Assembly: GCA_038501625.1 (NCBI GenBank)
Contig: JAZAYU010001061.1
Coordinates: forward strand, 1-64,000
Reading direction: 5' to 3'
DNA: 64,000 nucleotides
DNA from: Corbicula japonica
Lineage: Eukaryota; Mollusca; Bivalvia; Venerida; Cyrenidae
In this document: positions 12,355 through 23,300 of the stretch, piece after piece
Position numbering within the stretch: the stretch's first letter is position 1
Layout: each line of letters opens with the position of its first letter
Notes under the pieces: generated by a model
Told to the model about the DNA's origin: nothing
Seen by the model: the letters and a program-made list of their open reading frames with translations, nothing else
Database searches by the model: none
Program-made: the position numbers and the translations under genes

Positions 12355-12470
12355 ATTAAATAAAAGGTGAAATATGCATATCAGGAATCGCCACATTCAG
12401 AAAAAACAGCCTCCCCACACAGTCAAGAAGAGAGGGAGAATGCATGGTTAATAAAATTAACGTTTCAAGT
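12355..12470 (+). repeat. Copy of the 'atcaggaatcgccacattc' dispersed repeat
   Basis: The text 'gaaatatgcatatcaggaat' then 'cgccacattcag' and 'gcctccccacacagtcaaga' recurs almost unchanged near 26370, 26868, 27240 and 28135. It lies immediately downstream (gene sense) of the exon at 12580-12745. Confidence 0.75.
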
Positions 12471-12579
12471 TCAATTAAACTAAGCCTGCAATGTATTTTG
12501 ACCTGTTCATCGGCTTTAAAAGTTCCATTTTCATCTTTTACTATGACTTTGTCTTCCAACAAGCTTGACTGAAACTTAC

Positions 12580-12745
12580 TTTCTTTGTGAGATCATATAG
12601 GTTATGTTGCTCGTAGAAACCTACAGGGCAGGAATCCTCACCGCGTGACAGACAGCGGACAGTGTCATTCTCGAATGTCCGGTTGATGGCCAGTTGACAA
12701 GTATTGCATCCACCAACTTTCACAGCCGAGTCAGGACCAGTACAT
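12580..12745 (-). CDS. EGFR: EGFR exon: furin-like Cys-rich module
   Basis: A 166-nt exon with acceptor attccag and donor AAA|GTAAGT; one leading base completes a Gly codon from the upstream exon. It encodes CTGPDSAVKVGGCNTCQLAI and ends EQHNLYDLTKK. The C-T-G-P and C-x2-C spacing belong to the furin-like/growth-factor-receptor Cys-rich region. N-glycosylation sequons NRT and NDT are visible. The frame joins VCQPCHYLC in the next exon. Confidence 0.92.
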
Positions 12746-12804
12746 CTGGAATATTTAATGTGAGCAATAAATTTATCATGGATATCTAAAATTAACCTAA
12801 CAAG

Positions 12805-13150
12805 GCTTATTTGTCGTCGTTCCATTGGCTTTTTGTCGACGTTTAATTGGCTGACTTGGGTTGTGGACATTTCATTGGCTGACTTGGGTTGTGGATATTT
12901 CATTGGCTGACTTGTGTTGTGGACATTTCATTGGCTGATAAGGATTGTGGACATTTTATTGGCTGATAACGGTTGTGGACATTTCATTGGCTGATAAGGG
13001 TTTTGAACAATTCATTGGCTGATAATGCATTTGGACATTTTATTGGCAGATAAGGAATGCTGACAATGCTTTGAAAGATAATGAATGTCCATATTTCATT
13101 AGCTCATAAGGGATGATGAAATTCTATTGGCTGATAAGGGACGTCGTTAT
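12805..13150. repeat. 28-bp minisatellite rich in ATTGG (inverted CCAAT)
   Basis: About 11 copies of 'ttcattggctgacttgggtt' + 'gtggacat' begin within 60 bp of the acceptor of the preceding exon. Each copy carries ATTGG, the reverse of the CCAAT box; any regulatory meaning is speculative. Confidence 0.9.
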
Positions 13151-13476
13151 ATGCTGGTGAATTACTTCATGAAATCTGTCCGTTCAGCAGTTCAACTCTT
13201 ATGTTGTTTTTGTTTTATCAACATGCTAATCTACTCCTCTTTGTGAATCTATCACTCTTTTAGAATTTGACCTTTAATGATTAAACAATAATCTACCCCT
13301 CTTTCTAAAACATGCCCATTTTTGATGTGACATTAACCGACATTAACCTACTCTACTTTTTGAGCCTGCCACATTTATGATTTAATAAAACCGTAATATT
13401 TTTTAAACTGCCATTTTATGGTCTGACAGTAAACTAGCCTTTGACCTTTTCCATTTGTGAGTTAATGGTAACCTAC

Positions 13477-13634
13477 CCCTCTTCACATGACAAATCACAC
13501 TGTCTGCAGATTCCACTCTCGTCTGGATACAGGTATGGCGGGGCCTGGGGTCGAGGACATCTAGAAATACATTGAAAGGTATTGTTCTGACCTATAACGT
13601 TAACCTGCGTACATTTACTACACTGGTCAGGCCC
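13477..13634 (-). CDS. EGFR: EGFR exon: furin-like Cys-rich module
   Basis: A 158-nt exon with acceptor tttttcag and donor GG|GTAGGT; it begins in phase 0 and leaves two bases. It encodes GPDQCSKCTQVNVIGQNNTF and later YPDESGICRQCDLSCEEG. With the previous exon it makes the family motif CSGPGPDQC across the splice junction, the classic furin-like signature of ErbB domain IV. This junction in the middle of the motif is strong evidence for the gene model. Confidence 0.93.
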
Positions 13635-13989
13635 CTGAAAAATCAAACAGAAAATCTATGTAATCGTTGTACAACTCTTTAAGATCTAACCTTTATGGTA
13701 CATATCGAATTCATGTGTAACTAAATTCAATCCAGATATGCTGATATAGATCTGCACGGGTCCACACATGAGATATTAGCCATATCCTACTGACTAAACA
13801 AGCAAACAGCTGAAATTCACAGTGTGACAAGATCATGTGGTTAAGGCAACAGTTACAGCAGTGCAGTTGTTGTTGTTGTTCTTGAAAATTATATTCTTCT
13901 TCATTTTTGTATAAATATAAGGAGATTAATCCCAATTTATTGTCCAGTACTTCATTTTTTTTGCACAGTAAATTCAACTGAATAACATC

Positions 13990-14570
13990 AGTTTTAGTAC
14001 TGACTTCAAATTCAAAACATTATATACATACTTCTATGATCAAGAACTGACTTCAAATTCCCTACACTTAGGAATTTTCCCAATGTCGAGGACTGACTTT
14101 AAATTCTCAAAAATAGATACATTCTTCCATGGTCAAGTATTGACTTCACATTCCCAACATTGGCATATTCTCCCATGTTCAAGGACTGACATTTCATACC
14201 CAATATTAGAGACTTCCTCCCATGGTCAATGACTAACTTTACTTTCCCAACATAAGAGACATTCTCCCATGGTCAAGGACTGACTTCATATTCACAACAA
14301 AAGAGACATTCTTCCATGACAGAAGATGACATTCCACACATACATGTAAGAGACATTCATTTTGGACAAGGACTGACTTCACATAAAAACCAAAAAGAGT
14401 CATGGTCAAGGAGTGATTTCTAATTCCTTACATAAGACACACCCCATTGTCAGGACTCACTTCACTTTCTCATCTTTAGAGAATTCTCCAATGGCCAAAG
14501 AGTGAAAACACTTTTTAAGCATAAGAGAGATTCTCCCATGGTCAAGGAGTGATATTACATTCCTAATATG
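13990..14570. repeat. 47-bp satellite-like array, small block
   Basis: Diverged copies of 'acattctcccatggtcaagg' + 'actgacttcacattcccaac' + 'attagag'. It is the same unit as the much larger array at 20340-26880; the two are separated by about 5.8 kb of other sequence. Confidence 0.85.
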
Positions 14571-14589
14571 AACTAAGGCACTGCCTCTC

Positions 14590-15250
14590 TCGGAATCTAC
14601 GAATCAAAAGTGATGTATATCGTATGTTTAACAGTAAAACAAAGAAACAAGTCATCATTTGTTGTTTTACTTTTTAACCAAAACTGATCAAGGTTGTAAG
14701 ATGCATCACTACATCTTAGTGAGCTGAATGATTCTGTGAAGTTTGGAAGAATCCTTTGAGATGTTGAATACACCACTTTGCCTGTAAACTCTTAGTTAAA
14801 CAGCACCAAAATGTGATCAAAATGCAAGGCTGACCGACGGTATAAGAACTGTAGACTCATAAAAATCTGGTTAACAAGGTAGATTGTAAAACATCATTCC
14901 ACAACACCTAAAATACCTAGTTGGAATATGGTGACACCAATGACAGAGCAAGTAGCGAAGCTTGTCATATTCTTTGAATAATCAAGCTTGAAATCAACAA
15001 ACATACTTTTGGGTCTAAGGACTTAAGATAATACTATGAATGGCAGTAGAGGAATTTATTATCCGAATAGAATGAAACATTCAAATTAGTCAATGAAAAG
15101 CAAATGCTGAAGGAGTCTATTCCTTTTTTCTATGGTTCCATTTAACAGCAAATTATATTCATAACAAAATTATACTGATAGTGTTGTTCATTAACTGTTC
15201 TTTAATGAGGTCTACATTAAAACGTTTTTGTATTGTTTGATATCACAATC
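14590..15250. other. EGFR intron, nothing supported
   Basis: No exon or repeat recognised. A palindromic or duplicated origin cannot be excluded by eye. Confidence 0.4.
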
Positions 15251-15258
15251 ACACAGTA

Positions 15259-15616
15259 CAGGGCTTTTTCAGCTAGTCTCACGGGGTCGATAATGGGCCC
15301 CATTCCCAATACTAAAAAGGGACCATTTTTCCCAATTACAAGAAAAAAAATTCCCGATTTCAAGAAAAAAAATCCCATTTCAACAGAAATAACTTATTTT
15401 GCCTATAAAATAGAAAAAAAAAACAAGAGAATCTATGTAATCACGGGACTTTTCAAATTACAAAATTAGTTTGTTTACTTTTGATCAGTGATCTGTGAAA
15501 CCTACATTCCTTGAATCTATGTATGCAACCTGTTTAAAACCACTATATATACCGTGTAAAAAAAATTCCCAATTTGAGCAGGGGCCTTTTTCCCAAAAAA
15601 ACCTGAAAAAGCCCTG
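15259..15616. mobile_element. MITE-like element with 14-bp TIRs (CAGGGCTTTTTCAG)
   Basis: CAGGGCTTTTTCAG at 15259-15272 is perfectly inverted at 15603-15616. The interior has poly-A/poly-T strings and 'ttcccaattt'-like repeats. The flanks share CAGTA on each side, a possible short target duplication. The CAGGG ends recall hAT termini, but an 8-bp duplication is not clear, so the superfamily is uncertain. Confidence 0.7.
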
Positions 15617-15680
15617 CAGTATAATTGTTCAGACAATTATTTTTCTTGTCAAGTGACATAAACCTCCAACGCAGCACCTT

Positions 15681-18600
15681 CTATTGCAGGAAATAGTAGT
15701 GGAAGTATATGTAAACTGTATGCTCCCTAACAGTTAACCTGGTCTCCCCACAGCATTTCATGTGAAGCTGTTTTCCTGAAATATTAAATTCAACAGCAAA
15801 TTAATTTATCTTCAAAATAATGTTATATCTTATTGCTTTTATAAATTTATTTGTCGACAGTTAAAATTGATTTAAAATATTAAGACACAAAAATAATATT
15901 TGTCAAATACATTGATTTTGTATGCTCTGATAATTACTTGAGGTATCCTTACTCCTGACTTACTCTATGCAGACTCTTTAAATCACATGGACAACAGTAT
16001 AGTTCCACGTCAGCCGAACAGTTTTTGATCTGGATCTAAACTGGTTGGTTCTTGGTCAGAAATAACCTCATGAATCTAAACTTAAACAGTCTAGATCCTG
16101 ATCAGACTGCACAGATGAGCCTGCTGAACTGGATATACATTGGTCACTAATGTGATAAAGGGTGTATTTATGGAGTAAAATGTAAAAAAAACTAACATAG
16201 TAACTTATAAATATTCATGCACCGGTAGATTCAGTGTGATGTCTATTATACATTCATGCAGCTTTAATAAATGAAAATAAAGAAAATTTATGCAAACCTT
16301 GCATCTGTTTACTATGGTAATGTTCATATTCTGTGCCATAGCTGTCTACCAGTTCTGCATAAGTATCTATAGGCTTCATAAGGTTGGTAATACACATCTC
16401 TGAAAATAAATGTTTTATTTTAAATCTTCTCTGATAACTAGTAAGTCAGTTATACAGTACCTTTTGTGGCTTATGAAGATGTACATAAATTGCTATTGCA
16501 GTTAACAGTGAACAATTCATACTGTTGCCATAATTTATTTATTACATGTAGGGTCTTTTTACTAAAATCACATAAAAGGAAGATGGTAATGATGAAAAAG
16601 TTCATGCCATCTTTAATTCCTACACAAGATTAGCATAAAACCAGAGTGTTATCACATTTGAAAGACCACAAAAAGATGTGCCAGCTGATCTGAATCTACA
16701 TCTATGCCATCTGATCTGGATTTACATGGGCTGACCATTTGTGGTAAAAAGGTGTGTCCATTAAGTAGGTTAAGTTATTAACTTTGAAAACTAAACAGCA
16801 TTGTTTCCTTTCTAAACAAAGTGCACATGATTATGAGATTTATCTTCTAAATAAATGATTAAATAATAGACCACAGGGACCCATCATGTATGTACAACAT
16901 GGTCCGCAGAGAAACTTTGGCGTTTGATTCTGTGTCTTCCAAAAATTTGGCATGTTCAGGTGATGTTGTGTGAACATGCCGGAGATTATGGTACACCATA
17001 GCAGGGCTGGACAAATTTAGATTTTTAGTAACCTAGTCCAAAACTAGCTGGGTAAACATTTCAGCTAGTCCCACTTTTGCGCAAAAAAGCAAATTCTGAT
17101 TAGTCAGTATTAACAGTAAAGAAAGAAACAGGAAATTCAAGAGGTAGCAATACATGGGGGCTTGATAATGTTAAACTTATTGCTGTTGTAATATGATATG
17201 CATATTGTGCTAAAAGAGAATGGCGCATATCAAATTAACGTTTAAACTAGTCTACACTAAAAAATTGAGCTAGCCCACGGACAAGCAATCAGATATTTTG
17301 AGATTGTCCGATACAATTTTCAGCTTGTCCAAGGCATCGGGCTAGTGGGTTTGTCCAGCCATGCATAGTCTTGTAAAGGAAGGGCAAATTCTGCGCTGTT
17401 TGAGTGTTTGTACAGTTTATTAAGGGTAAATTAAAAAAAAAAATACCTCTCCAGTAGTCTAATTTTTCTCCTATTCCAGTTTCATGAACCAGATTTGTCA
17501 CGCATCTTTCATATGTATACTTCAAACTAAAATACAAATTACAAAAAACAAATTTTATAAACGATATTATTTGCCCAATGCATGCATATATACTTTCCGA
17601 TGACTTAATTTATTTTCTTAGTGGCAGACTTCCTTAAAGTTACCGGACCGTCGGACCTGTCCGGTAAAAATTTGATCTGCATATTCCAATGTTACTCGCT
17701 AAATTACAATTTTACTCGCTGTTTTGATTCGAGACAGTTCCGAGGGAAATGAATGAGGATATCTGAATGAAATATTTTACGTATTCGTCATAATGACAAT
17801 TTGTACCACTGAAAAAAAAACACAACAAAAACACACTTAATACTGTGTTTTGCTTATGTAATATGTTAAATGTTTCAGTCAGACAGAAATTGTTTCAGTC
17901 AGACAGATTTTCACATCTTGTCTGACCTCATGTCTGACACTCTTACAACTTTCGGAAAGTCGGTACCGACCATTACACTCAAACATCTGGACCAAGGCAT
18001 GTATACTAACGCTCGACACAAACTATTGGACTGTGAAAGCTAAATAAAATAAATAAATTTTCAAATTTATACCAATTAATTAACGGTCAACACGGCTTCA
18101 CCATGCAACACATTTGAACTTGTAACAGTTACTTGTTTGATAGAGCAGAGGTGTAGAATTCCACTCGACCGCTCGCCATGGCGAGTAAATGATCTGTTGG
18201 GTCAAGCGAAGTGGCCGAAACACTCGACCGGCAGGGCGAGTAAATTTTTCAGAAACGCACAAGTGTTTTCTTTGAAAAATGAAATATTTTCACTTTGTTT
18301 ACAAAATACAATTCGATTTTCGGAATTTCAAAGATTGGTTCAAAGAAAATTTCTACACCTCTGTCAGAGCAATTATTCCTAAAATCTATAATAAATAATT
18401 AGTGGTAAACACGGCTTCGCCGTGCTTCCTATTTAAATCATTCTATACTATGCCTCATTTTTTATGAAATGTAGCTCTAAAAAATTATATTTGTTGTTAA
18501 TGAAGCCTTATTTAGATAGCATTTGGTAAACACAGCTTTACCATGCCTCAAACAACTTATCGTCAAAGGTCCAAGAATCGTTCCCGTCCTTCGATCGTGC

Positions 18601-19282
18601 CATTTTTGTTTTTATCTCGTATCTCGCGAGAATTCCGGTGCGCATGCTCTTACCGTGAGAAAAATTTTTACTACGACTGCTTACGTCAAATTTTACTACG
18701 ACCGAAAAAATGAGACAGAAACAGGTAAGCGAGCTAAATTTAGCCACAAACCAACAAAATTCAATAAATTTTCTTAATACCTTTTATGTGACCCCTTTTG
18801 ATCCCCTTTTTAATCACAACACATTGTTTTTTTTTGTTGTTTTTACTACCGTCTGCTAGTGTTTACAATCTTCAATGAAGGTCACGTGATAATACAGGAA
18901 TGTATAAGGCCAACAGAATTTTGTTACATGGTTTATCAAGAGATGTCCTTATATCTAAAATGAGAGAAATATGAAAAATATGTAACCCAAATATATATTT
19001 TCCCTTAAGAATTGATCTACATTACATTTATTAACAGCAGATAGGCCAAATAAATTGGTAGTTTGGTTGTTAATTTTTTTTTTATATGCATAATTCATGC
19101 ATTATGAATAAAATGTTTGTAAAAACCCACAATAATGAAGCAAATAACAAAATCTAAACCATATAAAGAAATTAAGTAAATCAGTTACCAAAATATCACA
19201 ATTAACAAACATTTCAGCAGTTTAAATAGTTAAAAAAAACTTACCTGGCGTTTTGGAAACCTATTTTACAGTTTATGATCAT
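15681..19282 (-). CDS. Possible small four-exon gene of unknown function, nested in an EGFR intron
   Basis: Four minus-strand pieces join in phase with canonical splice sites: 19245-19282 (ATG start, donor CAG|GTAAGT), 17447-17526 (acceptor tattttag, donor GAG|GTATTT), 16298-16399 (acceptor attttcag, donor AAG|GTTTGC) and 15681-15775 (acceptor atttcag, stop TAG). The product is about 104 residues. It starts MIINCKIGFQNA, continues YERCVTNLVHETG and MCITNLMKPIDTYAELVDS, and has two adjacent Cys in the last exon followed by an aromatic-rich C-terminus. I recognise no family. Exon two-to-three continuity (YWR-E-MCITN) looks protein-like; the last exon is least convincing, since reading through the third donor also gives a short tail to a stop. 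It lies inside the 18.5-kb intron, same strand as EGFR. No transcript evidence is visible. Confidence 0.38.
16000..16160. repeat. Copy of the 'tagatcctgatcagactgcac' dispersed repeat
   Basis: Contains 'cagtctagatcctgatcaga' then 'ctgcacagatgagcctgctg'. This copy gives the cleanest view of the segment that matches the 25-bp minisatellite in reverse complement. Confidence 0.65.
17005..17360. mobile_element. MITE-like element with GGCTGGACAAA TIRs
   Basis: GGCTGGACAAA at 17005-17015 is inverted as TTTGTCCAGCC at 17350-17360. The interior repeatedly shows 'ctagt/ctagc' with 'gtcca', suggesting nested diverged subunits. No coding content. Confidence 0.6.
18146..18363. mobile_element. MITE-like element with CAGAGGTGTAGAA TIRs
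   Basis: CAGAGGTGTAGAA at 18146-18158 is inverted at 18351-18363. The 218-bp element encloses CG-rich short repeats ('cgaccg', 'ggcgagtaaa'). The CAGAG ends are hAT-like, but no clean 8-bp target duplication is seen. Confidence 0.65.
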
Positions 19283-19299
19283 TTGTGTGTTGGAAACTA

Positions 19300-20225
19300 A
19301 CAATAAAACTTTGCTTGGCCTAATTGTAATACAGCATCTATGACGTAACGATCGAAGGACCGGATGCAATATGGCGTCTGCTATGACAGTGTGATTTGAA
19401 AATGTGAACTTTTATTTGAAAATGTGTGTAAACAAAATAGATTTTGAAGGGAAAAAAGGAAGGATAAAAAATTCTTTTAAGGTAAGAGTTTATTATTTTA
19501 ATTTCTTGCATTTTGATCGAACTTTACCGATAAGAAATGCTATAGTAACGGCCCATGGACCTTCGAGGATATATTAGCAGAGTAGCTTTATGCTATATCT
19601 GCAAACATTGGGTTCGAGTCCTGATCATGACATGAATACACATCTTCAAGCTGGTCAGATTTCATACATTTTGACCAGTTCTGTCAAGTCTACAATATCC
19701 AGAGTTAATTCAACGCAATACCTAATCGCTTTCCCACACCAAATTAAACGAAAGCAATCGATATTACTATCTAATCTGCAATGTTAAACTTACTGTTCTT
19801 GTGGATGATTGCAGTAAAAAATAAATAAAAACGTCTTAAATTTCCAATGTTGGGCAAACCGGTGTAATTGTCACTGCCACTCTGTATTTTAATTAATTAC
19901 CAAAATTCGAACAACTACCGTAATGCGCATCGCTACGGTGGGGTCTACTGTTAGACAATAACTCTGTGACAATATTAGGTTTTACTCAATGTAGAAACTT
20001 ATTTACCTTAAATTTTAGGCGAGTTTAATCTTAATTGTTATCTAACATATAGAAGAAGAACTTCTGAAAATGTGAATCGAGAAACAAAATGGCGGCTTTT
20101 CAGTTTTTAAATCCGGAAGTAAGCACAAAAGACTATGAAAGTCACATGGTGCAATCAGAAGCCTTATTTTGCGACACGGTTTCTAAGTGGCTAATTACCC
20201 CTTTTTGCTCATGTGCAATACCGTT
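19300..20225. other. Intron between the nested gene start and the satellite array
   Basis: A GC-richer patch at 19330-19390 contains TGACGTAA and 'cgatcgaaggac', just upstream of the nested gene's ATG; it could act as a promoter, but there is no TATA box I trust. At 20089 an ATGGCGGC start on the plus strand opens a short frame and meets a GGAAGTAAGC donor-like site. I cannot support a gene from it. Confidence 0.3.
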
Positions 20226-20227
20226 AT

Positions 20228-20283
20228 CGGAATCGACACGATTTCGACGCGCTTTGCGCGTCGAAATCGTAGGGTCGATTCCG
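20228..20283. repeat. Palindrome with CTTTG loop
   Basis: The arms 'cgatttcgacgcg' and 'cgcgtcgaaatcg' are perfect around CTTTG. Outer segments 'cggaatcgac' and 'gtcgattccg' also pair. The total is 56 bp. Confidence 0.8.
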
Positions 20284-20339
20284 TAATATTATAGACATTG
20301 GTCTTGGTTAATAACTTAATTCACATTCCAAAAAATATT

Positions 20340-23300
20340 ATAATAGATGAAAAGGGAACTCTTCACAAGGTCAATGACTGACTTTATATTCTAAATATTA
20401 GAGACATTTTCCCACGGCCAAGGATTGCTTTCACATTTTTAATATTTTACACATTCTTTATGGTAAATGAATAACTTCACTTTCCAAACTTAAGACACAT
20501 TTTTCCAGGGTCAAGGACTCATTTACCAACAACGGGAGACTTTCTCCCATGTTCAAGGACTGATGTTGCATTTCCAACATCAGAGACATTCTCCTAAGGT
20601 CAAACATTGTCTTCACACTCCTGACATAAAAGATATTCTCCCAAGGTCAAGGACTGACCAAACAATCCCAACATCAGAGACATTCTACCCAGGTCAAGGA
20701 ACTTCTTCACATTCAAAACATTTTCCAATGAGAAAGGACTAACTTAACGTTATCAACATCAGAGACATTCTTCCAAGGTCAACAAGTATATCTACATTGT
20801 GAACATGAAAGACTTACTCCGGGGTCAAGAACTGACTTTGCATTCGCTACATAACAGACTTTCTCCCACGACTTATGAATTGATTACATAAGAGAAGTTC
20901 TCCCAAGGTAAAGGAATGTCTTTACATTCCCAACATTTAAATATCCTCTAGAGATCAAGAACTGACTTAACTTACCAGCAGAAGAAACAGTCTCCCATAG
21001 TCAATGACTGTTTATAATAATAGTATCTTAAAATAAGAGAATTCTCAAATAGTCAAAGACTGTCTTCACTTTCCCAACATTAACGAAAATTCCCATGTTC
21101 AAGGACAGACATTTACATTCTCAACATTAGACACATTCTCTCATGGTCAGTGATAAACTTTTTATTCGCAGCATTAGATACATTCTCCAGTGGTCAAGGG
21201 CTGATGATACTATCCTAACATAAGGGAATTCTCACATAGTCAAAGACTGTCTTCACTTTCCCAACATTTGCGAAAATTCCCATGTTCAAGGACAGACATT
21301 TACACTCCCAACATTAGACACATTCTCTCATGGTAAATGATAAATTTTTCATTCGCAGCATTAGATACATTCTCCCATGGTCAAGGACTGACTTCATATT
21401 CCAAACATTAAATACATTCTCCCATGGCCAAGAACTTACTTTACATACCCAACATCAGAGAAATACACACACTGTCAAGGACTGTCGTCATATTCGCAAC
21501 ATTATAGATATTCTTTAATGGTCAAGGACATACTTTAGATTCATATCATTAGAGACATTATTCAATTGTCAAGCAGTAACTTTACATTACCAACATTAGA
21601 GACATTCTCTCATGGTCAAGGACAGACATTTACATTCCCAACATGAGACACACTCTCCCATAGTCAAAGATAAATTTTTCATTCGCAACATTAGTTACAT
21701 TCTTCCATTGTCAAGAACATTGCATACACAACACTAAAGAAATAGCCACACTGTAATTGACTGACTTTAGATTCGCATCCGATTCATTAGAGACATTATT
21801 CATAGTTAAGCAGTGAATTTTCAATCCCAACATTAGAAACATTCTTCCTTAATCAAGAAGTGATTTCACATTCCCAACATTAGTGACATGGTCAAATCGT
21901 AAATGACTGACTTTTCATCCTTAAAATTAGAAAGAAATTCTCCCATGGCTAAGGAGTACAACCCATTCCCAACATTAGAGTCGTTATCAAATTGTCAAGG
22001 AGTTACTACATTTCCGTAATTAGAAACATTCTCCTACGGTCAAGGACTGACTTCATATTTCGAAAATTAAAAACATTGTTCAACGTTTTAGGATGATATG
22101 CCAAACATAAGATACATTCTCCTTTGATCAAGAACTGACTTAAGAGACATTTTCCGATAATCAATGATTGTCTTGACATTCCAAACATTAGATACAAGGA
22201 CTGACTATTTTCTCAACATTCGACACAATCTCCCATAGTGAATGACTGACATTTCCAACGTTTTAGACATTCTCCCAATGTCTAGGACTGACTTTATATT
22301 CCCGACATTAGAAACATTCTCCGATGAACAAGTATTACCTTCACATTCCTGACATTAAATACATTCTCTCATGTCCAACACTGACTTTACATTCCCAACA
22401 TTAGATACATTCTTTGATTATCCAGAGCTTATATTACATTTCCAAAGTTTGAGACAAAAACCCATGAAAAAGAACTGTCTTTACATGCTTACATTAGAAA
22501 CATTCTCCCATGACCAATGAATGACTTTCCAACATTAGAGACGTTCTCTTAAGGTTGAGAACTGACTTACATTTTAAATATTAGAGACGAACTCCAATGG
22601 TCATGGACGTCCTTTCCCATGGTCAAAGATTGCCTCTACATTTCTATATAAGGAATTCTCCCTAAGTAACGGATTGGCTTGACATTTTCAACATTAGAGA
22701 AATTCTCCCATTGTCAATGACTGACTTCCAAAATTAAAGACAATCTCCCATGGTCCGGACAAACTTCACATTCCCAACATTAGATACATTCTCCCATGGT
22801 CAAAATGACTTTACATTCAGAATGTTATAAGGGACATATTTTACCTAACATTCCTAGCATCTGAGACATTATCCCACGATCAAGGACTGTCTTCATATTC
22901 CGAATAATAGAGATATTCTTTCAATGTCAAGAACTAATGTCACGTTCCCAGAATGAGAGACGTTCACCATGAGCAAAGGACTGTTTTGTTAAAATCCAAA
23001 CGTTAAAGACATTATCCAATTGCAAAAGACTTTCGCAAAATTAGATTCTCCTAAGGAACATTTCTGACTTTACATTCCCAACAAGAGAGACATTCTTCTA
23101 AGGCCAAGTAACGTATTCACTTTCCCTACATCTAATATATTCTTCCAAGGTCAAAGTATGTCTTCACATCGTTAACACTAAAAGCATTCATCCATGATCG
23201 AGAAATGTCATAATATTCGCAACTATTGCCACACTGCTCCAATGAGCAAATGACTGAATTTACATTACCAACACCAGAGACATTCTAGCAAAAGATCGAG

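Noticed and set aside
16298..16399. Prion-protein similarity (MCIT tetrapeptide)
   Set aside because: A four-residue match only; surrounding residues, disulfide layout and lack of a GPI signal do not fit.
20089..20286. Plus-strand gene start ATGGCGGCTTTTCAG
   Set aside because: A good start context and a nearby donor-like GTAAGC, but no second exon found; the frame then runs into a palindrome.
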